64,000 bases of DNA from Brassica napus (taxonomy: Eukaryota; Streptophyta; Magnoliopsida; Brassicales; Brassicaceae): the NCBI RefSeq assembly GCF_020379485.1, contig NW_026014839.1, positions 1 to 64,000 on the forward strand, given 5' to 3'. Positions 48,054 through 61,352 of the stretch are shown here, piece after piece. Below the pieces are notes generated by a model that was not told the origin of the DNA, did not search any database, and saw only the letters and a list, made by a program, of their open reading frames with translations. Numbering within the stretch: position 1 is the stretch's first letter; every line of letters begins with the position of its first letter. The translations under genes and the position numbers were made by a program.

Positions 48054-49423
48054 CGTTTTTGATTCAGTATTTTTGGAATATATGTTTCTTTGTTTTCTCT
48101 CTTGCTTCTTACACTCACTCTCTTTGAAAAGGTGGATGTGAAAGTCCAGGAAGGGTAAAGGCTTAAATAGAATGGAAGCCTCATGCATGTGAAAAGTAGA
48201 GTTCTACATGTTAGACACGTTTTTTCATCTTCCTGTTTTTAACAAAGATTCCACATTATTACAACATCTGAAAAGTTGTGCTTTATGCATGCTAGGGGAG
48301 GAAAGATACGCTTTAAGCGAGGGAATATGTTCTTTTCTTCTTGACCTTGGTGAAAGTACTATGCCAAGGAAGACATGCAATGGACTTGCTTCAAAAGGAA
48401 ACCCCACGTTGATTGACGAGTGACACCATGATAAGATAATAAAAATTATTATGTTTACATATCTTGATAAAATTTTGGTGATCAAAGTTAAGAACATACA
48501 TTTCTTAACAGGGCTTTTGGCAATCAGAGTTAAGAACATACAATTATAATTCGTGATGTCTACCGTTATTTTCGAAATTATGTGAAATTATACCTAACAT
48601 TTAAAGTCTATTCACCATAACTTTCAAAGTTTAAGAAAACGGGATGGCAAATTGTGAAAACTGATGAGATTTTCTATCCACTAAGGTAAGAAAACAGTTT
48701 CTTATATCGATCATTTGAGACCAATATTTGTCCCGCAAACTATGTAGATTAAGGTTTATATTTAGCTAGAGATGAACAACATCTTTGAAATTTAAATACC
48801 TTTTAAATTCTCTACTATTTCTGACATGTTCGGGAATAGAATTTATATATCTCATTCAAATCTTTGATTACCAGCATGTGAATACATAGAAAAAACTAAC
48901 GGGAATTATATTTCAAATATGGATACTGAATATTCTCAGGTTTTAAAAAAGTAACGAGTTAGGTTATGTAAAAGATCATGCAATTCATCGTATTGGAGTC
49001 GATTATAAACCAATCCTGCTTAAAACATATTTATTGTAAATACCACCTAATATGTAGGTTTAGGAACATAAATTATAATGGGAATATTGGAGTCGATTAT
49101 AAACCAATCCTGCTTAAAACATATTTATTGTTAATCCCTTTCTTATTTGATTTGATACCGTATATTGATTCTTTTTCTAACATAGTGGATACTGAATATT
49201 TTGAAAACATACTAATTCCCTTACCTTGCAGTCCACTCATATAAATATTATTTTCTTACCATAAAAATATTATTCACTTACCATAGATATTTAATCATTA
49301 ACACGCACCGTGATAAACACTCCTAAATATATTCCAAGGTTTCAGCATAATATATTTATACTTTAGAAAACACACCACCATTGGAGTGTTTGTCATAGTC
49401 GATCTCTTGTGGTTAAGATACGA
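48054..49423. repeat. Spacer with a 94-bp-spaced direct repeat
   Basis: TATTGGAGTCGATTATAAACC and the next 26 bases occur at 48991 and again at 49085, essentially unchanged. GTTAAGAACATACA occurs twice near 48487 and 48529, and GGATACTGAATATT twice near 48921 and 49188. No gene is seen. The last 150 bases are the probable leader of RPA-like copy 2. Confidence 0.6.
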
Positions 49424-51955
49424 ATGGCTACTTTTAGCTATTTCTCTGGGTTAAAACCTAATCAATGTAATCAAGAGATTAAGACCAAAATTGTTAGAGC
49501 TTGGAAGCAGCATTCTCCGGTTGTTGGAGAGAGTATTGAGTTGGTATTATGCGATTCTTTTGTAAGGAGACATTTATCCTTCATAAAATTCATATGACAT
49601 AGTTGTTTTGGTATATATTTTTTGATATTCGACCCTACTTTAAAACTTCTGCAGGGAGATACCATTCATGCGACTATTAAAAAAGATTTTGTAGGACGCT
49701 ATGATCGCATTATGAAGGAGGGGTATTCGATGATTATAGTGAATTTTGCGGTCATGCCGTCCGTAGGTGCATATCGAATAACCCACCATTCATACAAAAT
49801 CGCGTTTTTGGATTCCACCCGTATACGCATATGTTTAAACCTGCCTCGCCAATTGAGTGGTTTTCAACCCGTCCCTTTTTGTGATGTTTTAGATGGGAAC
49901 TTTTATTCTGATTACTTGGTTGGTGAGTATTGATAAGTCTATAAACAAGCTTATGTTTATATTGATTATTTTGAATCTATTCGCGCTCACTCCACTGGAA
50001 TGGTTTTATTATTACTTTACTTTTAGACGTAATCGGCCAGGTGGTTGGGTTCAGTAATGTGGATATTATCTCTGTCCATGGGAAAGATACCCACAAGTTG
50101 TCGCTACAGCTCAGGAATGAAGTGTAAGGATTCTTTCTTTGTCCCTTATATATTATTTATGGATACAACTTAATACTGTGTAGTTGTTATTGTTTATTTC
50201 AGTGATCATCGCCTCACAATCAATGTGTGGGGTAAACAAGCTGAGGTGTTTAGTAATGCTCTTCGTTTAGGAAGCAGTTGTCCTTTGATATGCTTTGTCC
50301 GATTTGGAAAGATCAGTGTGTGCCAATGTAAGCATCAACATAGAGCTAAATAGCGTATATATATATTTTTGAAGCTAAATTTGCGAGCCTATTAAATTTT
50401 GCGGCCCCTATTCTTAATTTTCCATTAATTTTAGGGTTTATTTAAATGTACAGCAGAACGCACTGTTTCTAACGTCTACAATATTTCGGATATTGCCTTG
50501 CATCCAGATATGGATGATGTGGAAGCGTTCTTGAAACTGTAAAATTATACTTTAATACTAAAACATTACAGTCTTTCGTTGTTGCTACGTAATATACTTG
50601 CTGGATCATAACTTATGTCTTCTTAATCTCTTTAATAGGCTACCGCGTAAGCAGGTTACCGTTGAACATATGGATTCAAAGCCCATATGCCTGGTTTCCG
50701 ATATTACAGAAAAGAAGGATTTTTTTGCTGAAACCCCATGGAAGACAATTGCAGAATTGTTGGACACCACGCAGGTAAAATTGGGACGTAATGTTTAAGT
50801 AAATATATATGATAATGTCAAAGTGTAGGGACCAACTGATTTACATTATGCAGGTCCAGATGTGCTTTGTTGTCTGTACCATTGCTGCGCTTGATACTGA
50901 GAAGGGATGGTACTATTTGAGTTGCAACGTCTGCGGAGTTGAAGTGCATAATGTGTCTAACGACTGGTCTTCTAGGGGAGCTGCACATTGTAATAGACTG
51001 AAAAATTACTACTGTGAAAAGTGTAAAACTCATATTCAAAAGCCCGATGCAAGGTTTGTTACAAACAATGCTATGAAGAACATCTAAATTCTCATATGTA
51101 TATAGTCGATCCAAAAAATCTCTAATATTTATGTATTAATGTGTAACAGGTACGCCCTAAATTTGGTTGTCCTTGACAGTACTGGCGACACAAATTTCCT
51201 TCTATTCGAAAATGTTGCAGAACAACTAATTGGACAACCTTGCAGTGCGTTAATCGGTGAAAACATTGATGAGGTCTATGAATTGATTTACTATTACGTT
51301 TTCTATAACCTATAAATATGTGTTTTATTATAAATATTTCTTACATAAACAACATACATCTCCAATCTTGCAGATCCAGGGACGTGCTCTCCCTGCAGTT
51401 CTGACAGAGAGAGTTGGTAAGACAACCATCTTCAAGATTACTACCCAGTATAAAAGGTATAGATGCAACTATGCAACTTTCAAAGTTCTGAAGCTTATAA
51501 CAAGTACGGACTGCATCAATGAGCTTGCTATTAACCATTATCCGATGGTATGTGAATTACACTGTCTGTCTACTATGATTACTTATTGTTAACAACTTTG
51601 AAAAATATTAGTTGTTAATGTTTTTATTAACCACAGCGTATTCGAAGCACAAGTTGCCAAGCAATTCCAGGGAAGTGGTCGACTGAACAGGTTATAGGAC
51701 TGTTTCAACAAGAAGCTTACAACACATTTATAAAAGTAATCGTTAAAAAATATTCTTTTTTTTTCTGGCTATCAGGGATCTACATCTAAGCTCTGTGGTT
51801 CATACAATCATCTCATGTCTCGCTATCTTTCACAAGCTAAAAGGCGTGTATCCCATCTTTGTTTTGACGAAACCGAGAGTCTGGAGATGAATGTTTGGAC
51901 AAAGGGATCATGTTCGGTGCGGAAAAAGAAGGAGAAGACCGATAGAAGTGGCTAA
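49424..51955 (+). CDS. RPA70-like single-stranded-DNA-binding protein, copy 2
   Basis: Eleven exons (49424-49561, 49655-49922, 50027-50123, 50203-50327, 50454-50538, 50639-50774, 50854-51053, 51150-51273, 51374-51547, 51637-51690, 51776-51955) give 526 residues. Nine of the eleven exon lengths equal those of copy 1 (138, 268, 97, 125, 85, 136, 200, 124 and 180); the other two differ by multiples of three. Motifs include IKTKIVRAWKQHS, YLVDVIGQVVGFSNV, INVWGKQAEVF and the zinc OB fold (GWYYLSCNVCGVEV ... YYCEKCKTH). It ends with a basic tail KKKEKTDRSG, parallel to KKEKVDKSG in copy 1. The two genes are an old duplication with diverged sequence but a conserved frame, which argues for selection on both. 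Confidence 0.88.
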
Positions 51956-52776
51956 AGAAGGAGTGTGCCGACGAAGGAAGGGGCCTATTGTTTTTTTCAT
52001 TTGTTCCTTACGAAATTTTCTGGTTGTTTTTTTAATCTAGCTTTTCGTTTGTTTCGCTGCATTTCTTAAACACTCTTTTACACTAACCCCCCTCTCCTAC
52101 TTTCTATCTATACTCTGTGTTTTATATTGGTTATACCTCGCCAGTACATCATTTTAAAAGTGTGTTTGTGATCTCTAACTTTCTACAGACAGCAAGTTTT
52201 TACATTTGTCGCTACCTAATCTGAATGAGAAGTATTCTATATTAGATTAAATATAAGGTAATCAGCGACGATTTAGTTTGTCAACAGTTTGTCTTATCTT
52301 ATTGCAATTAACAGTCAAACTGTTCTTCATTATATCATTTCATCGCCAGGAATGAGTTTTTGTAAAATTAACTTCTAGGACGCAATTCTATAGGGACGCC
52401 GATGTTAGGGCAGGGCCTTAACATCAGTCTAAACCTCATTTCGCGTTTATCTCAAAACTATATATTTATAGAATTGCTTCACAGAGATCACACGAAGTCA
52501 AAATATATTACGGCGTTTTTTTTAAAACGTCAGCAACTAATTCATAAGTAAAATATTCTATTATTGAACTTATATTAGTAAATTGAGTATATTACTAAAG
52601 ACTTGCCATTTAATCACCAGCACTGATTATTCCCTTATGGTACAAAGTAAGGTAAGGAAATATATGATTACGGTAAATCATAGATGGTGATGAAGTACGA
52701 ACCACAATCCAATTTATCACTTCGGTAAGACAAAGTCGTCTTCGTGAAATCAGTGCTGGGAACTCTGAGTTCAATC
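51956..52776. other. Spacer upstream of the Helitron Rep/helicase gene
   Basis: AT-rich DNA with no gene; it should contain the promoter and leader of the Rep/helicase gene. No diagnostic motif was found. Confidence 0.35.
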
Positions 52777-55700
52777 ATGAACCGCGAAAAACATAACTCG
52801 AGAAAAGAAAATCCAGACGACCACCGCCCACCAAAAAGACATAAACAAGGTATTGGTATTTCAATAGATGTTCAGTTATGAGTTCAAATATATATTTAAT
52901 AATCTAAAACATTTTCTCATATGGCTGTTGGCAGATTCACAAATAGATTTGCCAAATAAGCGACTCACACCAGCTTCAGTGGTTACTGTCCAGACACAGC
53001 AACCAGTCCACAACACCAATCTTCTGGCTGACGTTACTAATAACAATGACCTACTTCAAAGAAATGCTAGAACACAAAGGCTCAGCGTTTTACGGCAGAA
53101 AAGAAAAGTTTCTGCTATAGACAATATTCGAACCACTCCTACCAAACGTACAACACAGGAATCTTCAAATACAGTTCTTTCAGATGGACAACTGATCATC
53201 TCGAATAATGAGACTCAGAGTATGTACCCTACTAATGTGTCGATCCATGTTTTCCTTTTGCTAACATTCACTCAAAAAATAATCCATCTCTCTTTTGATA
53301 TTCAAAGATAGCGACATTTCCACAGTACAACTAACTGGAAATCCCACGGAGATCAGGATAAATGCCACTCAAGAAACAACTCAGACGACAATGAAATGTT
53401 CACGGTCTCAACGGTCGTCTGTGAAAAAACCAGTGGGTAGGCCGCGTCTCCCTTTGATCAAACCGTATCTAGCCGGCTCTGGCGGCAACTCAGTTCTTCA
53501 AGAGGGTAGTGGTTCTAAATCATTACCCACATTGAAACGGAGTTCTAAAGATCCTCCCATTGTTCATATCAGTCAGAAAGTTGCCGTTGGAAAACTTGAT
53601 GCATCAGGTTAGCTATATGTCCTATATTAAATTGATGAGGTTGATCAACACTATCCACTTTCAGATATGTGAATAACCCCAAAATTCTAAAGTGTTTGGA
53701 CACTATTATTACTTTTTTCTAGGTTCCAAACATGGACTACCTTCGGATGTACAAAATAAGGAATTTATGACTCCTTATAGCTCATTCCAAAACTCAACTA
53801 TTGGCTCCTCGGGTGTTACTCAGTGTAGTCTTGCTAAGACAGTACACAGATATAACCATTCTCCTTTAGACACCACCAACATATGTTGTAATCAAAACCG
53901 TTCTACCGGCAAATCTATAATTTCGTCACTTGACTCTGATTCATCAGGTTTGAAGAATCTCCTTTTAACATCAGTTTTCTCCTATAAAAAAAAATTGTCT
54001 ACGATTGTAATGATTAGATTTATTTCAAAGGTTTTTCCGCCCCATGTACGTTATTTGATTGTGCAAGTATTTATGTGGAATGTTACTATTTATTTTCAGA
54101 TTACGAAGATTGTTGGGATTGCTCAAGCAACGAAGATAATGCTGATTGGGGAACCTCAGATACCGACTCCGAAGATGAATATGTGCTTGAAATTAAACTT
54201 CATGCATACACCAAAAAAGTAGCAAGTTGTTTTGCACAATTTTTTGGTGATCTACCTGAGGTTTTACATTCCTCTTTTACATCTCCTGTTGAATCGGCAC
54301 CAATAGAAGAGGGTACATAATTAATCACAGTTATTTATTTTTATTTTTTTAGTTTCTTATAACTTTAGTGGAATGAAAGACTAACTATCATTTTTTCTGG
54401 ATCAGAACACTACAAGAAAAAAGGCTTTTAATAACAGCCAAAAAACGTTATCTAACGATGCGATAGCGGTTTATGAAGCGCTGTATCATCGCCCGTCATA
54501 ATAGGTCAGACACTTTAGATAGCGGTTTTTAGTATTGCTATCTTATTATTGTATACTATAGCGCTTTTATATATGCAATTAAATTATTTTTAATAGCGTC
54601 TATTTTCCGTTATTAATTATACTGATAAAAATTAAAAAAAAAAACAAATCGATGAAATTAAAATATATAATAAATTAATTTTGATTTACAAATACTTGAA
54701 TTTGGTTTACAAATTAAAATTGTTATACAAAATTAATCAAATTAAATATATATATATATATATAACTAATCCTAAAAGATATTCCACAGTTCACCATATA
54801 TATTTTAAAAATAACCAGATATTTTAAAACTTAAATCTAATCTAAATCTCATCTTAATTAACCCTTAATCAAGACCTAATCTCCTCGCCAGCTTCTCCGT
54901 TCCTCGCCGCAAGCCCCATGACCACCACCTCTTCTCACGACCACCAGCTTCTCCGTCGCATCCTCACCGCAAGCCCCATGACGTCCACTCTGCTCCTGAC
55001 CACCAGATTCTCTGTCGCCTCTTCGCCGCAATCCCCTGACCACCAGATTCCTCTTCCCCTGTCTTCTCTTTCTCAGCGGAGAGAAGCTCGGGCCACCGCC
55101 ATCACCCTTTTCCTCTATCTCCTCCGGTCCTCCACCTTGCCACTAGCGTTCCGTCTTCCACCTTGCCACTGACGCTGCTATGCCATCTCTGTTTATCACT
55201 CGCCATCTCTGAATCTCTTGAATATAAAGGATCTGGAAAGACGAGATCTATTTCTCTGCTACAAAATCTCAAAAAAAAAAAAACAAATATAAAAGGAATC
55301 AAAACCACAGAACTCATGGAAGCGTCAGCAGCACACAGATGTTGATACCGGCGGAAAGGTTTGTTTGCGTGGCGGTCTAGGGTTCTTTGTGACTCTTGGT
55401 ATGCTCGCCGTTGAGGATGACAAAGCCTCGAGGAGGATGAACCAGAGGATAAGACAAGAGTGGAGACTTGAGTCACTTGACTCTCTAGCAAAGGAGAAGA
55501 AAAAACTTTGTGATTTAGTATAGCAAGAGAGAGTTCAGAAAAAAAAGTATAGTACGAAAGAAGATTGATCTTAGGCCACAAGATCAAAACAATCGATGGC
55601 CACAAATTGTAATCCTATTTTTGATAGATTGGCCAATAAAGAGAAAGGACAAGGATTGAGTAAAATTGATTTGTAACCATTGGATTAAAAGCAATCAATG

Positions 55701-58700
55701 GTTGAAAATTAATCAATCAAAAACTGTTTTTATTCTAATAGTTATTTTAGAAATTATAATTTTATTGTTAACTAATTTTATTTATATAAAAATTAAATTA
55801 TCATTTACATTTATAAAGTTCATGATATATAACATTAACAAAGTGACTATATTTCATTTCTATCTAAGAAATCCATAAAAATGCAATTATATAAAGTATA
55901 TATGTAAATAGATTTAAGATTTATATATAATTAGTGTAAATTACATATGTAAATAAATTTAAGATTTTATGATTTATAATTTTAAAATCAATGCATTAAA
56001 TTTTAAAAGTTTATTATTTAGAGACTATATTTAAAATTTGGAATTTAGAATAAAGGTTTAAGGTATAGAGAGTATGAGGATTAAGAGTTTGGAGGTATTG
56101 AATTTAAGATTTGAGACTAATGTTTTTTAAAGATTGATTTTTTTAGTTTATATTTACGATTTGGAGTTAAATTTAAGTTTTGATGCTAAAATATTAGAGT
56201 TAAGTTTTGTATTTAGAGTTTAGGGTTTAAAAACGTGTTTAGGGTTTAGGGATTCAAAAGGAAAACATAACGTTTATTATGTTTTGCTATTAAATCCTAA
56301 GCTTTCATAGCGTTACTAAATATACCACTCTATCATAGCGTTTCCGAAAATACAAACGTTATGTTAAAACTAGAGGTATATTAACCATAGCACAATTGAT
56401 AAAAACGCTATGCTGCAGTGCTATTAAAACACAAATTTCTTGTAGTGGAATACAATGATGATGGAGAACTTGAAAATGAATGTCCTAGATGTGGTGCATT
56501 GTTCTGGTATAACGAGCGTATTGGTCGAAGCAGGAAAACAAAAACACCAATTTTCACTATGTGCTGTCTTAGAGGGAAAATAAAACTTCCTGTTCTAAAA
56601 GAACCTCCGGCTTATCTACATGGTCTTCTAACGAATGACGATGGCCTTAGTAGGCATTTTCGGGATAATATTCGCGCTATCAACATGATGTTCTCTTTTA
56701 CATCACTTGGGGGAAAGATTGATAATTCAATTAACACAGGTCAAGGTCCTAAAATATTTAAACTACATGGTGAGAATTATCATCTTATAGGAAGTGTGAA
56801 GCCCAATCCTAATGAAGCAGCTAAGTTTTCACAGTTGTATATTCATGATACCCAAAACGAAGTTCAAAACAGGATATCAGCATTGAGGTATAATACCTTT
56901 ATCTTCACTCCATAAAATTAATAAATAAATTGTCTATAACCTTTTTAATTATCTCTATTCGAGCTTAACGTTTATTTTTTCCGGTTTGATAGTGGGAGTG
57001 CTGATAAAAGTAAACTCCGAGCTGATTTGGTGGAGTCAATAATGCAGATGTTGAGGGATTCAAATGTTCATGTGCAGACTTTCCGAAATGCAATGGATAG
57101 ATTTAACGATGAATCCGAGTGCGAAGACGTCAAGCTGGTTTTGATTCACAACCGACAAAAAGATGGACGAGTTTACAATCTCCCTACTTCATCTGAGGTT
57201 GCAGCTTTGGTGCCCGGTGATTTCCAACTACATATGGACAAAAGGGATATTATTTTGGAGAAGTATTCTGGTAAGCTAAAACGGATCAACGAGTTGTATC
57301 CGTGTTATCTACCACTACAATATCCACTTATCTTCCCTTACGGAGAGGATGGGTTTCGTCTTGGCATCCAGAACGGTTTCACAGGATTCAACAAAAACAA
57401 GAAGCCAAATATTAGCATGAGAGAGTTCTTTGCTTACCGCATTCAAGTCCGTAGTGTGGGTTCTCAAGTTCTTCTCTTTTCAAGGAGGTTACTACAACAG
57501 TTTTTGGTGGATGCTTATACGATGATTGAGTCGCACCGACTTCGGTATATACGGAAGAACCAGGGAAATTTGAGATCTTTGAATTATAGTAAGTTTGTGG
57601 CTGCTGCAAGTGATGGGTTTTCTTCCTTGCCCATTGAAGGAAACCGTATTATTATACCATCTTCCTTCACTGGTGGACCAAGGTACATGCATCAAATGTA
57701 TTTGGATGCAATGACTATTTGCAAACACTATGGATTTCCAGATCTGTTTATTACATTTACATGTAATCCTAAGTGGCCTGAGTTGACAAGATATTTTCAG
57801 AAATATAATCTCAGAGCAGAGGATAGACCAGATTTGTGTTGTAGACTATTTAAAGTTAAACTTGATACTTTGATGGATGATTTAACCAAGAAACATTTGC
57901 TTGGGAGAACCGTGTCTGGTAAGGAAATATTTTGACGTTTTACAATACCTTTTTAACGATTACATATATATTTATATATTGGTAGATCTAAACGAATTCT
58001 TTATTGGTTTATTGTAGCAGTTTATACTATAGAGTTTCAGAAAAGAGGTCTTCCACATGCCCATATTCTGTTGTTCATGGACTCTAGAGACAAATTTCCA
58101 ACAGCAGAAGATATTGATCGCATTATTTCAGCTGAGATTCCTGATAAGGAAATGGAGCCTCGATTGCATGATATTGTCAAAGACACAATGATTCATGGTC
58201 CATGTGGAGTGGTTAATAAAAGTTCTCCTTGCATGAATGATGGGAAGTGTACTAAATTTTTCCCCAGAAAGAATGTGGAGAAAACAACGGTTGACTCTCA
58301 AGGTTATCCCATTTACCGGAGAAGGGAAGATGGTCGTTTTGTAGAGAAGAAAGGAATTCAGCTGGATAACGGATATGTGGTTCCTTATAACAAGAATCTC
58401 ATGCTTCGTTACAATGCTCATATCAATGTTGAGTGGTGTAATCAGTCTCGATCGATTAAATACTTATTTAAGTATATCAACAAAGGATCTGATTGTGTGA
58501 CAGCAGCAGTTACTCAGAAGGCTAGCAAGAATTCAACTGGAGCTGAAGCTTATGAGAATACTGTGAATCGCGAGGAAGGTACAAACGGTGCTGGACTAGG
58601 AGTTGGAATGGACAATGCTGGAGAAGGAGTTCGTATGGACACTGCTGGAGAAGAAACAGAACCACTGGTAGATGAAATTAAAAAGTATTTCGATGCTAGG

Positions 58701-61352
58701 TATGTCTGATAATATTTTATTTTAAAACCTGTGTTCTATTGGACATATTAACTAATATATTATCATAAATTTATCTACTTTTTTAGATACATTTCTGCTT
58801 GTGAGTCAACTTGGAGAATTTTAGCTTTTCCGACGCCTTATCGAGCTACACCTGTTGAGAAGCTAACATTCCATTTAGAAGGTGATCAACCCGTAGTCTA
58901 CAAGGAAGGTGATACAGTGGAATCAGTTATGGCTCGTGTGAATGTACAGAAGACAATGTTCCTAGCTTGGTTCGACTGTTGTGAAAAATACCCTGAAGCT
59001 AGGTTACTGACTTATGCAGAGATGCCCACTAGGTTCATATATGATTCCAAGGCAAAAGTCTGGAACAGACGGAAAAAAGGTTTTGCAATTGGGAGGTTGC
59101 AACATGTATCTCCAAGTTCTGGACAACTTTATTATTTGAGAGTATTGCTAAATAAGATAAAAGGTCCACGATCCTATGAAGAGATAAAGACAGTAGATGG
59201 AGTTGTTCAAGCGAGTTTTGAGGATGCATGTTATAAGCTAGGTTTGTTAGATGACGACAAGGAGTACATTGAAGGTCTTAAAGAATGTGCTTTTTGGGCC
59301 TCAGGTCAGTATGTACGCAATCTGTTTGCACAAATGTTGGTAAACGAAAGCTTATCCTCTCCAAAATTGGTATGGGAAGCAACCAAAGACTTACTTTCCG
59401 AAGACATTCTCTACCTTGAGCGACGAAGGCGTCGAAATCCAAGTGAGTTTTTTACTATGATTCTATTAAACTGTCTCTATTGATCTTCCTAACTTTATTA
59501 CGCAATCAGAAAACTTACTATACAAATACACGAAATCTTTGTAGGTTTGGTGTTGACTGAAGAACAAATCCTCAATTGTACGCTACTTTTGATTGATAAG
59601 GTTTTGCGCAGTAAGAATAGTCGTTTGGCTAACTGGGAGACGATGCCAAAGCCTATAGATAACGAGGTATCAAATACAGAGAATCAGCTATTACAGGATG
59701 AGCTTAACTATCCTCTTGATGAATTGCGTGTACAACACCAAAACTGGTTCGCACAATTGACAGATGAGCAGAGGGGTGTCTACAACGAGATTATGGAGTC
59801 TGTCAATTCATCATCAGGCGGTGTGTTTTTCGTCTATGGCTTTGGTGGCACAGGGAAAACTTTTTTGTGGAATATTCTATCTGCTGCTGTACGCTCGAGA
59901 GGTGATGTGGTTCTTAATGTTGCTTCAAGCGGAATAGCTGCATTGTTGCTGCCTGGTGGAAGAACTGCACATTCAAGGTTCAGCATCCCTATAAATCCGG
60001 ACCAATTTTCAACTTGCAAGATACAACCGGGTAGTCACCAGGCAGAATTGATATCTAAGGCATCTCTTATTATATGGGACGAAGCACCGATGATGAGCAA
60101 GCATTGCTTTGAGTCTCTTGATCGTAGTCTTAACGGCATTATGAAGACTACAGACGACAGGCCTTTTGGTGGGAAAGTTGTCGTTTTCGGAGGTGATTTT
60201 AGACAGATCCTACCCGTAATTCCCAAGGGAAATCGTGCTGATATAGTTATGGCTTCTCTTAATTCATCTTATTTGTGGAAGCATTGCAAAGTCTTGCAGC
60301 TAACCAAAAATATGCGGCTTTTTTCTGAGCCTGATTGCCGTGAAGCTGAGGAAATTAAGGAGTTTTCAAAATGGATATTGGATTTAGGAGATGGAAAGAT
60401 TAATGAGCCGAACAGTGGAGAAACTATGATCGACATTCCTAAGGATCTGCTGATTGATCAGTGCACTGATCCTATCCAGTCTATAGTTTCAGAGGTTTAT
60501 GAATCTACTTTCAAAGATTCGAATGACCCCATTTTTTTCCAGGAGAGAGCTATTTTATGTCCAACCAATGAAGACGTTGATGTCGTAAACAACTACATGC
60601 TTGACCATTTAAAAGGTATTACTCATGTCTTTTATTTAGCTGCTGGTATTAGTGAAATAAAAGTTACCGATTGTGTCAAGACTTTGTCATAAATCAGATA
60701 TCTGTTTATAAAGTTATCGTTACTTATGAATGATTTAAAATTTTTTAAATCATGTGCAGGGGAGGAAAGAATATATTTGAGCTCTGATAGTATTGACCCA
60801 GCTGATTCAAACTCAAGAGATGACTCTGTTTTCACTCCTGAATTTCTGAATAGTATAAAAACGTCAGGCTTGCCTAATCATGCTCTCAGGCTAAGGATTG
60901 GTACACCCGTGATGTTGCTTAGGAATATGGATACTACAGAAGGTTTGTGCAATGAGACCAGGTTGCAGATAATGCAATTGGGTAATCACATTATTCAAGC
61001 TAAGGTAATCACCGGGACTAGAGTTGGTGCGAAGGTCTGGTTACATCGTCTGCTGATATCACCGTCTGATTCTAAGCTGCCTTTCAAGATGAGGCGTAGG
61101 CAATTTCCATTGAAAGTTGCATTTGCAATGACAATAAATAAAAGCCAAGGTCAAACATTAGCGAAGGTTGGTTTGTTTCTACCTAGACCAGTATTTTCTC
61201 ATGGACAATTGTATGTTGCTGTGTCTCGTGTGAAGTCAAGAAAGGGATTAAAGATTCTTATCACTGATAAGGATGGGAAACCTCAACATTCGACTATGAA
61301 TGTCGTGTACAAGGAGGTTTTTCAGAATATAAATCAAGTCTCTGAATTTTAG
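52777..61352 (+). CDS. Helitron Rep/helicase (RepHel) transposase, interrupted by a CACTA element inside an intron
   Basis: This enzyme nicks and unwinds DNA for rolling-circle-like transposition. Exons: 52777-52849, 52935-53219, 53308-53607, 53723-53947, 54100-54312, 56446-56887, 56993-57918, 58018-58699, 58787-59442, 59545-60615, 60760-61352. They sum to 5466 bases, 1821 codons plus stop, with no internal stop. After a basic, low-complexity N-terminus comes a zinc-like [15 protein letters not shown], then the Helitron-like N-domain ([24 protein letters not shown]). Next are the HUH nuclease motif LPHAHILLF (His codons at 58056 and 58062) and two Tyr in [12 protein letters not shown] (58461 and 58473). 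The PIF1-type helicase has GFGGTGKT (about 59838-59861), [28 protein letters not shown] and YVAVSRVKS. All catalytic residues are present. The sixth exon uses the acceptor provided by the CACTA end. Confidence 0.88.
54408..56447. mobile_element. Non-autonomous CACTA (En/Spm) element, 2040 bp
   Basis: The element begins CACTACAAGAAAAAAGGC and ends TTTCTTGTAGTG, inverted repeats of 12 perfect bases with looser similarity further in. It is bordered by the 3-bp duplication GAA (54405-54407 and 56448-56450), the CACTA hallmark. Subterminal ATAGCG and AACGCTATG motifs repeat at both ends (54470-54600 and 56310-56412). It encodes no transposase. A GC-rich block (about 54880-55210) stands out in an AT-rich body, and GGGTTTAGGG telomere-like strings lie near 56220-56250. 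It is inserted in the Helitron Rep/helicase gene two bases after an original splice acceptor. Confidence 0.92.
56431..56447 (+). promoter_or_regulatory. Splice acceptor created by the CACTA right end
   Basis: ACAAATTTCTTGTAG followed by TG forms a pyrimidine-rich acceptor with AG at 56444-56445. Joined to the donor at 54312/54313, it gives codons GAG GTG GAA TAC; the pre-insertion gene would read GAG GAA TAC. The reading frame is kept with one added Val. Confidence 0.7.

Noticed and set aside
55102..55605. 167-codon minus-strand frame inside the CACTA element
   Set aside because: No recognisable domain, it spans an A-run and repeats, and CACTA transposase motifs are missing.
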